Source of the DNA: Actinospineispora spinosispora DSM 44797
GTDB taxonomy: Bacteria; Actinomycetota; Actinomycetes; Mycobacteriales; Pseudonocardiaceae
Direction: 5' to 3'
Assembly: GCF_000429025.1 (NCBI RefSeq)
Contig: NZ_AUBB01000021.1
Location: 234,273 to 298,272, forward strand
DNA: 64,000 nt
The notes under the pieces were generated by a model. It worked only from the letters and a program-made list of their open reading frames with translations. It searched no databases and was not told where the DNA came from. The position numbers and the translations under genes are program-made. Positions 46,750-55,603 of the stretch are shown here, one piece after another (position 1 is the stretch's first letter; each line of letters begins with the position of its first letter).

Positions 46750-48141
46750 ATGACCACAGACGAGACCAACATCGAGGGCTCGCGCCGGCATGTGACGGAG
46801 CAGAAGGCTCGCGTCCGTATCGCTGCCGCCTCGGTCGTCGGATCGGTGCTGGAGTGGTACGACTTCTTCCTCTTCGGCGCGTCCGCGGCATTGGTGTTCA
46901 ACCGGGTGTTCTTCACCGGACAGTCCACCTATGTGTCGACGCTGGCATCGTTCGCCACGTTCGCGGTCGGTTTCGCGGCACGCCCGGTGGGCGGCCTGGT
47001 CCTCGCCCACTTCGGCGACCGGATCGGCCGCAAGCCGATCCTGATGGCGACATTGCTGCTGATGGGCGTCGGGACGCTGGCGATCGGCCTGCTCCCGACC
47101 TACGACAGCATCGGTGTCTGGGCGCCGATCCTGCTGGTCTTCTTCCGAATCCTGCAGGGACTCGGGGTGGGCGCGGAGCTGGGCGGGGCCTACGTCTGGA
47201 CGACCGAGGCCGCCACGCCGACCAACCGGGGTTTCTACGCGGCGCTACCCGGCGGCGGTGAGTTCATCGGCGTCGTCCTCGCGTCCGGGGCGATGGCCCT
47301 CGTCGCGTCGATGCCCGAGGCGGACTTCTTCAGCTACGGATGGCGCATCCCCTATCTGGCCTCGGTGCTCGTCGTGATCGTCGGTTTCGTACTGCGCTAC
47401 ACCACGGCGGAGAGCGCGGTGTTCGAGGCGGCCGTCGCCGACGGGAAGAAGCGCTCGGCACCGCTGGCGGAGGTCCTGCGCAACCACAAGCGCACGGTAG
47501 CGCTGATGATCGGCGCCGGGTGCGCGACGGCGGTGGCCTCGTACTCGATCCAGGGCTATCTCCCCGCCTACACGACCCAGCAGCTCGGCATGCCCGCCAA
47601 CACCTCGGTCATCGCGATCTCGATCGCCTCCGCGGTGTCCGTCCTCGGGGTGCCGTTCTGCGGGTGGCTGTCCGACCATGTGGGCAGGCGGCCGCTGATG
47701 ATGGCGGGTGGCTGCGCGATCGCCGTCTTCACCGTGCCGTTCTGGCTGCTCATCGGCACGAAGTCGCTGCCGCTGATCATCCTCGCCGTCACGCTGGGGT
47801 TCGCCGTCATGCTGAACTCGATGATCTTCGGTCCGGCCGGCTCGTTCTACTCCGAGCAGCTCCCGACCGAGGTGCGGTTCTCGGGGCTGGTGCTGTCCAG
47901 GGAGACGACGAGCGTGGTGTTCTCCGGCACCGCGCCGTTCGTCGCGACACTCCTGGTCCACGCCGGTGGCGGTACGCCGTGGCTGCTCGCCGGGTACATG
48001 GCGCTGTCCGGCATCATCACGGCGGTCTGCACGTTCTTCCTCCGGGAGACCGCACCGCGTGCCCTGCGCCGGGCCGCGCTGCGGTCGGGGGACAGTGACG
48101 GCAGCGTGCCGATCGACGTCGAGTACGCCCAGGTGCGCTGA
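46750..48141 (+). CDS. MFS transporter of the metabolite:H+ symporter (MHS) type, probably for D-galactonate
   Basis: 463 residues with 12 helices. VVGSVLEWYDFFLFG near the start, then HFGDRIGRKPIL and LQGLGVGAELGGAYVWTTE, are typical of the MHS group (ProP, shikimate and alpha-ketoglutarate symporters). ATG 46750 with GGGAG upstream is preferred to a longer start at 46684, which would lie just past the operator repeats. Being first in the galactonate operon, it most likely imports D-galactonate. E. coli uses an MFS of another subgroup (DgoT). Confidence 0.88.
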   Translation: MTTDETNIEGSRRHVTEQKARVRIAAASVVGSVLEWYDFFLFGASAALVFNRVFFTGQSTYVSTLASFATFAVGFAARPVGGLVLAHFGDRIGRKPILMATLLLMGVGTLAIGLLPTYDSIGVWAPILLVFFRILQGLGVGAELGGAYVWTTEAATPTNRGFYAALPGGGEFIGVVLASGAMALVASMPEADFFSYGWRIPYLASVLVVIVGFVLRYTTAESAVFEAAVADGKKRSAPLAEVLRNHKRTVALMIGAGCATAVASYSIQGYLPAYTTQQLGMPANTSVIAISIASAVSVLGVPFCGWLSDHVGRRPLMMAGGCAIAVFTVPFWLLIGTKSLPLIILAVTLGFAVMLNSMIFGPAGSFYSEQLPTEVRFSGLVLSRETTSVVFSGTAPFVATLLVHAGGGTPWLLAGYMALSGIITAVCTFFLRETAPRALRRAALRSGDSDGSVPIDVEYAQVR

Positions 48142-48164
48142 GCGCGCGGGCGGGAGGAACGAGT

Positions 48165-49085
48165 GTGAGCGAAGGTCCGGACGTGGTGTGCGTCGGGGAG
48201 TCGATGATCCTGGTGGTACCGGGCGAGGGGCAGCGGCTGGCGGACGCGCGCTCGGCGGCACTCACCGTCGCGGGCGCCGAGTCGACGGTTGCGCTCTACC
48301 TCGCCGACCTCGGTCACCGGACGGGCTGGTTGAGCCGGGTCGGCGCGGACCCCCTCGGCGAGCACGTCCTCGCCGAGATCGGCGGCGGCGGAGTCGATGT
48401 GGGGCTGGTCGTGCGGGATCCCGAGGCGCCGACCGGCGTGTACTTCAAGGATCCGGCTCCCGAGGCGTCCGGTGTGTACTACTACCGGTCCGGCTCGGCG
48501 GCGTCGCGGTTGTCGACGGCCGACCTCGATCGTCTGGACCTCCGGTCCACCCGGTTGGTCCATCTGTCCGGCGTCACGCCGGCACTGTCCGACTCCGCGG
48601 CCGAGCTGGCGACGACCCTTCTGGCGCGTGCGGGGGCCCAGGGCGTGCTGCGTTCGTTCGACGTGAACCACCGGCCCGCGCTGTGGTCCGCCACCGAGGC
48701 GGCTCCGGTCCTGCTCGAGCTGGCCAGGGCCTCGGACGTGGTGTTCGTCGGGCTCGACGAGGCCGAGGCGGTGTGGGGGACAGGTACCCCAGAGGAGACG
48801 GCCGCCCTGATCGGCGGCTCGGCCGCGGTGGTGGTCAAGGACTCCGACGTCGGCGCGACGCTCGTCGAACGAGGCCGATCGGTCTTCGTCCCCGCTGAGC
48901 CCGTCGACGTGGTGGAGCCGGTGGGCGCGGGGGATGCGTTCGCCGCCGGGTACCTGTCCGGGCTCCTGCGTGGCGCCACACCCGAGGCCCGGCTGCTGCT
49001 CGGCCACCGGGTCGCCGGATTCGCGCTGCGTTCGATGAACGATCACGCCGACGCCACCTCGCTCCGTCCGGCAGTGCTGTCATGA
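48165..49085 (+). CDS. PfkB-family sugar kinase, probable 2-dehydro-3-deoxygalactonokinase
   Basis: 306 residues from a GTG. N-terminal VVCVGESMILVVPGEGQ, a substrate-lid region GAESTVALYLADLGHRTGWL and the C-terminal catalytic motif VEPVGAGDAFAAGYLSG with the catalytic Asp in GAGDAF. This is the ribokinase fold seen in 2-keto-3-deoxygluconate kinases. In the galactonate pathway it should phosphorylate 2-keto-3-deoxygalactonate at O6. E. coli uses an unrelated DgoK family for this step, so this is a non-orthologous replacement. Its stop overlaps the IclR start as ATGA. Confidence 0.88.
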   Translation: MSEGPDVVCVGESMILVVPGEGQRLADARSAALTVAGAESTVALYLADLGHRTGWLSRVGADPLGEHVLAEIGGGGVDVGLVVRDPEAPTGVYFKDPAPEASGVYYYRSGSAASRLSTADLDRLDLRSTRLVHLSGVTPALSDSAAELATTLLARAGAQGVLRSFDVNHRPALWSATEAAPVLLELARASDVVFVGLDEAEAVWGTGTPEETAALIGGSAAVVVKDSDVGATLVERGRSVFVPAEPVDVVEPVGAGDAFAAGYLSGLLRGATPEARLLLGHRVAGFALRSMNDHADATSLRPAVLS

Positions 49086-49825
49086 GCCAGGCGGTGGAGC
49101 GGGCGATCTCGATCCTGGAGATGATCAGCAAGGGGCCACAACGCCCGCAGGACGTGGCCGAGCGCTTGCAGGTCCATCGGACGACGGCGCTGCGGCTGAT
49201 GCAGGACCTGGCCAAGGGTGGGCTCGCGCGCAAGAACGAGGACGGCACGTTCACCGCCGGCTACCGGCTCGCCGGTCTGGCCCACGCGGCGCTCGAACAG
49301 TTCGACCTGCGCACGATCGCTCACCCGCACCTGCGGGACCTGTGCCGCGAGCTCCAGGTGACCGTGCACATCGCCACCGTCGTCGACGACGCCGTCGTGT
49401 ACGCGGACAAGATCGAACCGCACGGCAAGGTCCGCCTGTACTCGGAGATCGGCAAACCGGTACGACTGCACGCCTCAGGCGTCGGGAAGGCGATCCTGGC
49501 GTTCATGCCCCCGGCGGAACGTGCGGTGCTGCTCGACGGCTATGTCTTCGAGCGCTACACCGAGACGACCGTGGCATCACCGGACGCGTTCGTCGAGGAG
49601 CTGCGACGCATCCGGGCGCGAGGCTTCTCCACGGACGACGGCGAGTTCGAGAGCTTCGTGAACTGCATCGGTCACCCCGTGTACGACGCGACCGGCGTCG
49701 TCCGGACGGCGATCTCGGTGACCGCGATCAAGGCCGACACCGATCTGGAGGCGCTGCGCGCTCGGTTGCCGGCGATCCGCCGGACCGCCACCGCGATCTC
49801 CTCGGAACTGGGATGGACGACGTGA
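49082..49825 (+). CDS. IclR-family transcriptional regulator
   Basis: 247 residues. The winged HTH (AVERAISILEMISKGPQRPQ, ERLQVHRTTALRLMQDLAKG) is followed by the IclR effector domain with HASGVGKAILAFMPPAER and the conserved GFSTDDGEFESFVNCIGHPV loop. Overlapping both neighbours, it is an internal gene of the galactonate operon and so is co-expressed with its targets. It most likely binds the tandem repeats at 46647-46682 and responds to galactonate or a keto-deoxy intermediate. Confidence 0.92.
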   Translation: MSQAVERAISILEMISKGPQRPQDVAERLQVHRTTALRLMQDLAKGGLARKNEDGTFTAGYRLAGLAHAALEQFDLRTIAHPHLRDLCRELQVTVHIATVVDDAVVYADKIEPHGKVRLYSEIGKPVRLHASGVGKAILAFMPPAERAVLLDGYVFERYTETTVASPDAFVEELRRIRARGFSTDDGEFESFVNCIGHPVYDATGVVRTAISVTAIKADTDLEALRARLPAIRRTATAISSELGWTT

Positions 49826-50451
49826 GCGACCCGACGAACGAGCGGTTCTTCCGGGCCGGCTTCGCGGACCTGCCGTTGATGGCGATCCTGCGCCGCTTCG
49901 ACCGGCAACGCACCCTCGAACTCTGCACCCGCGCCTGGGATCACGGGATCCCCATGGTCGAGATCCCGGTGCAGTCTCCGGACGCCGTCGCGGCGCTGAC
50001 CGCCGCGACCCGGGCCGGCGCCGAACGAGGTGCCTCGGTCGGCGCCGGGACCGTCACGACGATCGAGCGGGTCGAGGCCGCCGCGAAGGCGGGCGCCGCG
50101 TTCACCGTGGCGCCGGGCTTCTCCCGCCGGGTCGCCGAGGCGTCCATCGCCGCCGGGATGCCCCACCTTCCGGGCGTCGCCACGGCGTCGGAGATTCAGC
50201 GCGCCATGGAACTCGGGCTGACCTGGCTCAAGGCGTTCCCCGCCGCCGAGCTGGGGACATCCTGGTTCCGCGCGATGCACGGGCCGTTCCCCGAGGTCAG
50301 CTTCGTCGCGACGGGAGGCATGTCGACCGGGAACGCCGAACGGTTCCTCGCCGAGGGTGCGTCGGCCGTCTCGCTGGGCTCCGCACTGGCGGACGCGGGC
50401 CAGCTCGCCGCCCTTCCCGAGCTCGTCGACCGAGTGAGAGGTGCCCGATGA
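49813..50451 (+). CDS. dgoA: 2-dehydro-3-deoxy-6-phosphogalactonate aldolase
   Basis: 212 residues of the KDPG/KDPGal aldolase class I family. The Schiff-base Lys140 is in LTWLKAFPAAELG and Glu50 in VEIPVQSP is the general acid-base. It splits 2-keto-3-deoxy-6-phosphogalactonate into pyruvate and glyceraldehyde 3-phosphate. Two starts are possible: ATG 49813 or GTG 49822, the latter forming a GTGA overlap with the IclR stop. Its own stop overlaps the dehydratase start as ATGA. Confidence 0.9.
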   Translation: MDDVSDPTNERFFRAGFADLPLMAILRRFDRQRTLELCTRAWDHGIPMVEIPVQSPDAVAALTAATRAGAERGASVGAGTVTTIERVEAAAKAGAAFTVAPGFSRRVAEASIAAGMPHLPGVATASEIQRAMELGLTWLKAFPAAELGTSWFRAMHGPFPEVSFVATGGMSTGNAERFLAEGASAVSLGSALADAGQLAALPELVDRVRGAR

Positions 50452-51593
50452 AGATCGTCGGTCTGGAGACCTTCCTCGTCGCGCCGCGCTGGTGCTTCCT
50501 CGCGGTGACCACCGACGAAGGCATCACCGGGTGGGGCGAACCGGTCGTCGAGGGACGCGCGGCCACCGTGGCGACCGCCGTGGCCGAGCTCGCGGAGTAT
50601 CTGGTCGGTCAGGACCCGTTCCGCATCGAGGACCACTGGCAGGTGTTGACGAAGGGTGGCTTCTACCGGGGTGGCGCGATCCTGGCGAGCGCGGTCGCCG
50701 GCGTCGACCAGGCGTTGTGGGACATCAAGGGCAAGGCGCTCGGGGTGCCCGTCCACGACCTGCTCGGCGGTCCTGTGCGGGACCGGATGCGCAGCTACTG
50801 CTGGGTGGCGGGCGACGACCCGACCGAGGCGGCGGAACACGCGCTGGAGAAGAAGGCGCAGGGTTTCGACGCGATCAAGATGAACGGCTCGGGCTCGATG
50901 CGCGCTCTGGAGTCGAAGCGCGAGATCGACGCCATGGTGGAGCGGGTCGCCGCCGTCCGTGCCGCGGTGGGCGACGACTTCGACATCGCGGTCGACTTCC
51001 ACGGCCGCACGTCCGCCGCCGTGGCCCGCGAGGTGTGCCGGCTGCTCGAGCCCCTGCACCCGTTCTTCGTGGAGGAGCCCCTGGTTCCGGAGCAGACGGC
51101 GGACTACGCGGCGATCTGCGCATCGACCACCGTGCCGATCGCGACCGGGGAACGGCTGTACTCGCGATGGGATTTCCGGGACGTCCTCGGTTCGGGCATC
51201 GCGGTGGCACAGCCCGACCTGTCCCATGCGGGCGGCATCTCCGAGTGTCGGCGGATCGCCGCGATGGCCGAGGTGCACGGGGTGGCGCTGGCGCCGCACT
51301 GTCCGCTGGGCCCGATCGCATTCGCGTCGTGTCTGCAGGTCGACTTCGCGACCCCCAACGCGCTCATCCAGGAGACCAGTCTCGGAATCCACTACAACCA
51401 GGGGTCCGACCTGCTCGACTACCTCGTGGACGCGAGCGTCTTCGAGTTCCGGGACAGCTCGGTCGCGTTGCTGACCGGCCCCGGGCTGGGCATCGAGGTC
51501 GACGAGGCGGCGGTGCGCCGGGCGGCGGAGGTCGGGCACGACTGGCGCAACCCGATCTGGCGCCACCCCGACGGGTCCTTCGCCGAATGGTGA
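50448..51593 (+). CDS. dgoD: D-galactonate dehydratase (enolase superfamily)
   Basis: 381 residues, aligning by eye nearly end to end with E. coli DgoD, including TDEGITGWGEPVVEGRA, FYRGGAILASAVAGVDQALWD and the closing DWRNPIWRHPDGSFAEW. The metal ligands Asp183, Glu209 and Glu235 and the catalytic His185 are present; His284 in APHCPLGP is the second catalytic His. It dehydrates D-galactonate to 2-keto-3-deoxygalactonate. Last gene of the operon; the convergent EamA gene ends 3 bases further on. Confidence 0.96.
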   Translation: MKIVGLETFLVAPRWCFLAVTTDEGITGWGEPVVEGRAATVATAVAELAEYLVGQDPFRIEDHWQVLTKGGFYRGGAILASAVAGVDQALWDIKGKALGVPVHDLLGGPVRDRMRSYCWVAGDDPTEAAEHALEKKAQGFDAIKMNGSGSMRALESKREIDAMVERVAAVRAAVGDDFDIAVDFHGRTSAAVAREVCRLLEPLHPFFVEEPLVPEQTADYAAICASTTVPIATGERLYSRWDFRDVLGSGIAVAQPDLSHAGGISECRRIAAMAEVHGVALAPHCPLGPIAFASCLQVDFATPNALIQETSLGIHYNQGSDLLDYLVDASVFEFRDSSVALLTGPGLGIEVDEAAVRRAAEVGHDWRNPIWRHPDGSFAEW

Positions 51594-51596
51594 GCC

Positions 51597-52532
51597 TCAC
51601 GGACGCGTCGGCGAGGTCAGGCGGGTTCGGACCGCGAGCCCGGCGCAGGCGATGACGGCGACTCCGCCGAGGACCGTCGGCCAGGTGATCTGTTCGCGCA
51701 GGAACAGTCCCGCCCAGCAGATGCTCAGCACGGGCTGGACCAGCTGAACCTGGCTGACCTGGGCCATCGGACCGATCGCCAGCCCGTGGTACCACGCGAA
51801 GAAGCCGAGGAACATGCTGACGACGCCCAGATAGGCGAACGAGGCCCATTCGACCGGGGTGCCCGTGGGTGGATGCTGGACGGTCGCCACTCCGGCCAGA
51901 GCGAGCATCACCGGCGCGGAGACAACGAGGGCCCAGGAGACCGTCTGCCACGGCCCGAGCTCACGGGCGAGCAGGCCGCCCTCCGCATAGCCGATGGCGG
52001 CCGCGACGACCGCCCCGAACAGCAGCAGGTCGGAGCGGTGCAGCCCGTGGAGCCCGCCGCCCTGCACCGCCGCGAAGGCCACGGCGACGACTGACCCCAC
52101 GATCGCCATGATCCAGAACCGGCTCGAGACGTGCTCCCGTCCCCGAAGCACCGCCGTCACGGCCGTCGCCGCGGGGAGCAGCGCGATCACGACGGCTCCG
52201 TGGCTCGCCGGGGCGCTGGTGAGCGCGAACGAGGTCAGCAGCGGAAAGCCCACGACCACACCGGCGGCGACCACGGCGAGCCGGGTCCACTGGACACCGC
52301 GCGGGCGCCGTTGCCGGGTGATCGCCAGGGCCGAAGCCGCCAGGACCGAGGCGATGACCGCTCGCCCCGAGCCGATGAACAGCGGCGACAACCCACCGCT
52401 CTGAACCGCGATGCGAGTGAACGGGACGGTGAAGGAGAACGCGCCGACTCCGAGCAGCCCCCACAGGAGACCGGAATGCGTCCGCGATAGCACCGGCGAC
52501 GCGGTGAGAGTAGCGCTACTATGTGCTGTCAT
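51597..52532 (-). CDS. EamA/DMT-family transporter
   Basis: 311 residues with ten hydrophobic helices and the duplicated EamA layout (GLLWGLLGVGAFSFTVPFTR and later FAYLGVVSMFLGFFAWYHGL). It probably exports or imports a small metabolite. If it starts at ATG 52532, its start codon overlaps that of the divergent MocR gene by 2 bases; a GTG near 52495 would avoid this. The divergent MocR-type regulator suggests the transporter is its target. Confidence 0.87.
   Translation of the reverse strand: MTAHSSATLTASPVLSRTHSGLLWGLLGVGAFSFTVPFTRIAVQSGGLSPLFIGSGRAVIASVLAASALAITRQRRPRGVQWTRLAVVAAGVVVGFPLLTSFALTSAPASHGAVVIALLPAATAVTAVLRGREHVSSRFWIMAIVGSVVAVAFAAVQGGGLHGLHRSDLLLFGAVVAAAIGYAEGGLLARELGPWQTVSWALVVSAPVMLALAGVATVQHPPTGTPVEWASFAYLGVVSMFLGFFAWYHGLAIGPMAQVSQVQLVQPVLSICWAGLFLREQITWPTVLGGVAVIACAGLAVRTRLTSPTRP
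52509..52520. promoter_or_regulatory. 12-bp palindrome at the EamA/MocR divergent start region
   Basis: AGTAGCGCTACT is a perfect 12-bp palindrome that runs into a plus-strand -10-like TACTAT (52517-52522). That hexamer is 8 bases before the MocR ATG, implying a leaderless MocR transcript. GATAGCA also appears near 52486 and 52540. Candidate MocR autoregulatory site. Confidence 0.5.
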
Positions 52533-53943
52533 GTCCGACGATAGCAGTTCGCGCATCGTGGCAGGCCTCCGTGACTGGGTCGACGCAGCCCCGCCTGGCG
52601 CGAAGCTGCCGTCGACCCGGACCCTGGTCGCGCGGTACGGGGCGAGCCCGGTCACCGTCCAGAAGGCCTTGCGCACCCTGACCTCGCAGGGGACGGTCGA
52701 GACCCGGCCGGGCGTGGGGACCTTCGTCCGTACCGTCCGGGTGGCGCGCCCGAACGACCACGAGTGGCAGACGGCCGCCCTCGGCTCGGTGCGCAACCAC
52801 ATGCCGCAGCTGTCCACAGCGCTGCGCACGACCCCGAACGACGTGATCGCGCTGCACTCCGGCTACCCGGACCGCGGGCTGCTGCCCGAGCGTCTGGTCC
52901 GTTCGGCGTTCGTCCGCGCCGCGCGTGGTGAGGCCGCCGTCGACCGCCCGCCCAGCGCGGGCCTGCCCGACCTTCAGGCCTGGTTCGCCGCTGAGCTGGG
53001 CTCCACCACTCCGAGCGGTGTCTCGCCACCCGCGCCGAGCGACGTGGTGATCTTCCCCGGTAGCCAGAGCGCGCTGAGCACGACGTTCCGCGCGATCGTC
53101 GGGACGGGCGGTCCGCTGCTGATGGAATCACCGACCTACTGGGGTGCGATCCTGGCGGCGGCCCAGGTCGGGGTGGAGATCGTCCCCGTACCCAGTGGTG
53201 TCCACGGCCCCGACCCGGACGACGTGGCGCGAGCCTTCGCCCGGACCGGGGCGCGGGCGTTCTACGTCCAGCCGAACTTCGCCAACCCCACGGGCGGCCA
53301 GTGGTCACCGGCACTGATCGATCAGGTGCTGGAGACGGCCCGTCGGCACGGTGCCTTCGTGGTCGAGGACGACTGGGCGCACGACTTCGGCATCACCGAC
53401 GACCCCGTGCCGATGGCCGCGCGCAGCGACACCGGCCATGTGATCTACCTGCGCTCGTTGACCAAGAGCGTGTCACCCGCCGTGCGCATCGCCGGTCTTG
53501 TCGTCAGGGGGCCGGCTCGCAGGCGGATCCTGGCTGATGCCCAGGCGGTGTCCATGTACGTCAGCGGCGTGCTCCAGGCCGCCGCGCTCGACGTCGTCAC
53601 CCAGCCGGCGTGGCGTACCTATCGGCGAGGTCTGCGCCACCAGCTGGCCGCGCGCCGCGACCTGCTCATCGGCGCCCTCCGCGACCATGCCCCGGCGCTG
53701 CACCTCGACGCCGTGCCCCGGGGAGGGCTGCACCTCTGGGTCCGCCTGCCGGATGCCATCGACCTGGCCGTCTTCGCGCGGGACTGCGAGGCGGCGGGAG
53801 TGGTCGTCGCGCCCGGCAACGAGTGGTTCCCCGCCGAACCCGCTGGCCCGTACATCCGGCTCAACTACTCCGGCTCGAACCCGGGTGCCTATCCGGACGC
53901 GGCACGCATCATCGGCGAGACCCTTGCGCGACATCCCGGCTGA
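52531..53943 (+). CDS. MocR/PdxR-type regulator (GntR HTH fused to class I aminotransferase domain)
   Basis: 470 residues. The N-terminal GntR-type winged helix (LPSTRTLVARYGASPVTVQK) is followed by a full fold-type I PLP domain. The PLP lysine is in YLRSLTKSVSPAVRIAG, and GSQSALSTTFRAIVG, YVQPNFANPTGGQW and FVVEDDWAHDFG are aminotransferase landmarks. It probably senses PLP or an amino acid and controls the divergent EamA gene. Its 3' end overlaps the convergent TetR gene by 35 bases. Confidence 0.92.
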   Translation: MSDDSSSRIVAGLRDWVDAAPPGAKLPSTRTLVARYGASPVTVQKALRTLTSQGTVETRPGVGTFVRTVRVARPNDHEWQTAALGSVRNHMPQLSTALRTTPNDVIALHSGYPDRGLLPERLVRSAFVRAARGEAAVDRPPSAGLPDLQAWFAAELGSTTPSGVSPPAPSDVVIFPGSQSALSTTFRAIVGTGGPLLMESPTYWGAILAAAQVGVEIVPVPSGVHGPDPDDVARAFARTGARAFYVQPNFANPTGGQWSPALIDQVLETARRHGAFVVEDDWAHDFGITDDPVPMAARSDTGHVIYLRSLTKSVSPAVRIAGLVVRGPARRRILADAQAVSMYVSGVLQAAALDVVTQPAWRTYRRGLRHQLAARRDLLIGALRDHAPALHLDAVPRGGLHLWVRLPDAIDLAVFARDCEAAGVVVAPGNEWFPAEPAGPYIRLNYSGSNPGAYPDAARIIGETLARHPG

Positions 53944-54610
53944 GCCCGGGGTCGTCCGGCTCGCCCAGCACCGCCCGCAGAGCGGGCAGGACGGCGTCTA
54001 GATCCTTCGTGGTGCGGAAGGCGACGATCGCTCCCTCGGCCGATGACGGTTGCGCGAATGACTCCAGAGCCGCCGCGATCGCCGTTTCGAACTCGGCCTC
54101 GGGACGGTCGGTCATGCCGCGCAGCCACCGGCGCAGCACGTAGTTGTGAGCGGTCACCACGGCGGCCGCCATCAGCTCGGCGCGCAGCGCGGCGTTCTCG
54201 CCACCACCCAGCCAGGTGTGGATGTACTCGCGGAACACGCGCTGGTACTGCAGGGTGCCGGCGATCTCCCGGTCGCGCAGCGCGGGCACGCTTCGGGTCA
54301 GCCGGTACCGGGCGAGTGCCAGGTCGCCTTCGCCGAGGTAGTGCAGCAGTACGAGCCGGGCCGCCTCACGGACCGCGACGAGCGCCGTGTGCGGCGTCGA
54401 GGCGGCGAGACGGGTCCGGATGGCATCCAGCACGGCGTCGTGGTCGGGGAAGATGACCTCTTCCTTCGACCGGTACGCGCGGAAGAACGTGGTCCGCCCG
54501 ACGCCCGCGCGCTCGGTGATGTCGTCGACCGTCGTGGCCTCGTAGCCGCGTTCGTCGAACAGCGCGAACGCCGCCTCGCTGAGGCGTGCCTTGGTGCCGT
54601 GCTGCGGCAT
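53909..54610 (-). CDS. TetR-family transcriptional regulator
   Basis: 233 residues. HTH at about 6-52 (ARLSEAAFALFDERGYEATT, ERAGVGRTTFFRAYRSKEEV), then a helical ligand domain. It is divergent from the hydroxyacyl-CoA dehydrogenase/acyl-CoA dehydrogenase pair. The 132-base gap holds two 13-bp repeats, so it is the probable repressor of those genes and likely senses an acyl-CoA. Confidence 0.92.
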   Translation of the reverse strand: MPQHGTKARLSEAAFALFDERGYEATTVDDITERAGVGRTTFFRAYRSKEEVIFPDHDAVLDAIRTRLAASTPHTALVAVREAARLVLLHYLGEGDLALARYRLTRSVPALRDREIAGTLQYQRVFREYIHTWLGGGENAALRAELMAAAVVTAHNYVLRRWLRGMTDRPEAEFETAIAAALESFAQPSSAEGAIVAFRTTKDLDAVLPALRAVLGEPDDPGLSRDVAQGSRR

Positions 54611-54686
54611 GGGTGCTCCTCGACTCTCTCGGCGTGACCCTATGTCGTCGGTGACGGGGCGGTCGGTGACGCTTGCTCTCCGCGAT

Positions 54687-54719
54687 GGTACGCAGTACCG
54701 TACACTGGAACGCAGTACC
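54687..54719. promoter_or_regulatory. Paired TetR operators
   Basis: GGTACGCAGTACC (54687-54699) and GGAACGCAGTACC (54707-54719) are repeats with a 20-bp period; the first is a perfect palindrome around GCA. A -10-like TACACT (54701-54706) lies exactly between them, so binding would block the promoter of the downstream genes. Confidence 0.72.
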
Positions 54720-54742
54720 TATCGGAGAGGTTGTGGCTATCG

Positions 54743-55588
54743 ATGCAGCGCGTCGGCGTTGTCGGATGCGGGCTCATGGGTGCGGGGATCGCGGAGGTGT
54801 CCGCCCGTGCCGAATGCGACGTGGTCGTCGTCGAGGCCGATCAGAAGGCGGTGGACGCCGGCCTGGAGCGACTGACGAAGTCCCTCGGTCGCGCCGAGGC
54901 CAAGGGCAAGATCACCAGCGCCCAGGACGTGCTGACCCGGATCCGGGTCGTGACCGAGCTCGAGGAGCTCGCCGACCGCGACCTGGTGATCGAGGCCATC
55001 GCCGAGAACGAGACCGCCAAGGTGGGTCTGTTCAAGCGCCTGGACGCGATCGTGGAGTCGACCGACGCGGTGCTGGCGTCCAACACCTCGTCGATCCCGA
55101 TCATGAAGCTGGCCGTGGCGACCAACCGTCCGACCCAGGTGCTCGGCGTGCACTTCTTCAACCCGGTGCCCGTGCTGTCGCTGGTCGAGCTGGTGCCGAG
55201 CCTGCTGACCGCGCCCGCGACGACCAGCAAGGTCCGGAGTTTCGTCGAGGACACCCTCGGCAAGCACACGATCGACTGTCAGGACCGCGCCGGGTTCATC
55301 GTCAACGCCTTGCTGATCCCGTTCGTGCTCTCGGCCATCCGGATGTTCGAGTCCGGATTCGCCACCGCGGAGGACATCGACCAGGGCCTGATCCGGGGTG
55401 CCGCTCACCCACAGGGCCCGCTGGCGCTGGCCGACCTGATCGGCCTGGACACCACGAAGGCGGTCGCCGAGTCGCTGTACGAGGAGTTCAAGGAGCCGCT
55501 CTACGCGCCACCGCCGCTGCTCGCCCGCATGGTCGAGGCGGGGCTGCTCGGCCGTAAGACCGGCCGCGGCTTCTACACCTACAACTGA
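54743..55588 (+). CDS. 3-hydroxybutyryl-CoA dehydrogenase (3-hydroxyacyl-CoA dehydrogenase family)
   Basis: 281 residues, the normal length. N-terminal Rossmann motif VGVVGCGLMGAGIAEVSARA; catalytic His in VLGVHFFNPVPVLSLVELV; C-terminal NALLIPFVLSAIRMFESGFA and GRKTGRGFYTYN close the fold. It oxidises (S)-3-hydroxybutyryl-CoA or a similar acyl-CoA with NAD(P). The start ATG 54743 is preferred over an upstream TTG. It is followed after 15 bases by an acyl-CoA dehydrogenase gene, so both serve short-chain acyl-CoA oxidation. Confidence 0.93.
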   Translation: MQRVGVVGCGLMGAGIAEVSARAECDVVVVEADQKAVDAGLERLTKSLGRAEAKGKITSAQDVLTRIRVVTELEELADRDLVIEAIAENETAKVGLFKRLDAIVESTDAVLASNTSSIPIMKLAVATNRPTQVLGVHFFNPVPVLSLVELVPSLLTAPATTSKVRSFVEDTLGKHTIDCQDRAGFIVNALLIPFVLSAIRMFESGFATAEDIDQGLIRGAAHPQGPLALADLIGLDTTKAVAESLYEEFKEPLYAPPPLLARMVEAGLLGRKTGRGFYTYN

Positions 55589-55603
55589 CACCGGAGGACA
55601 CCT

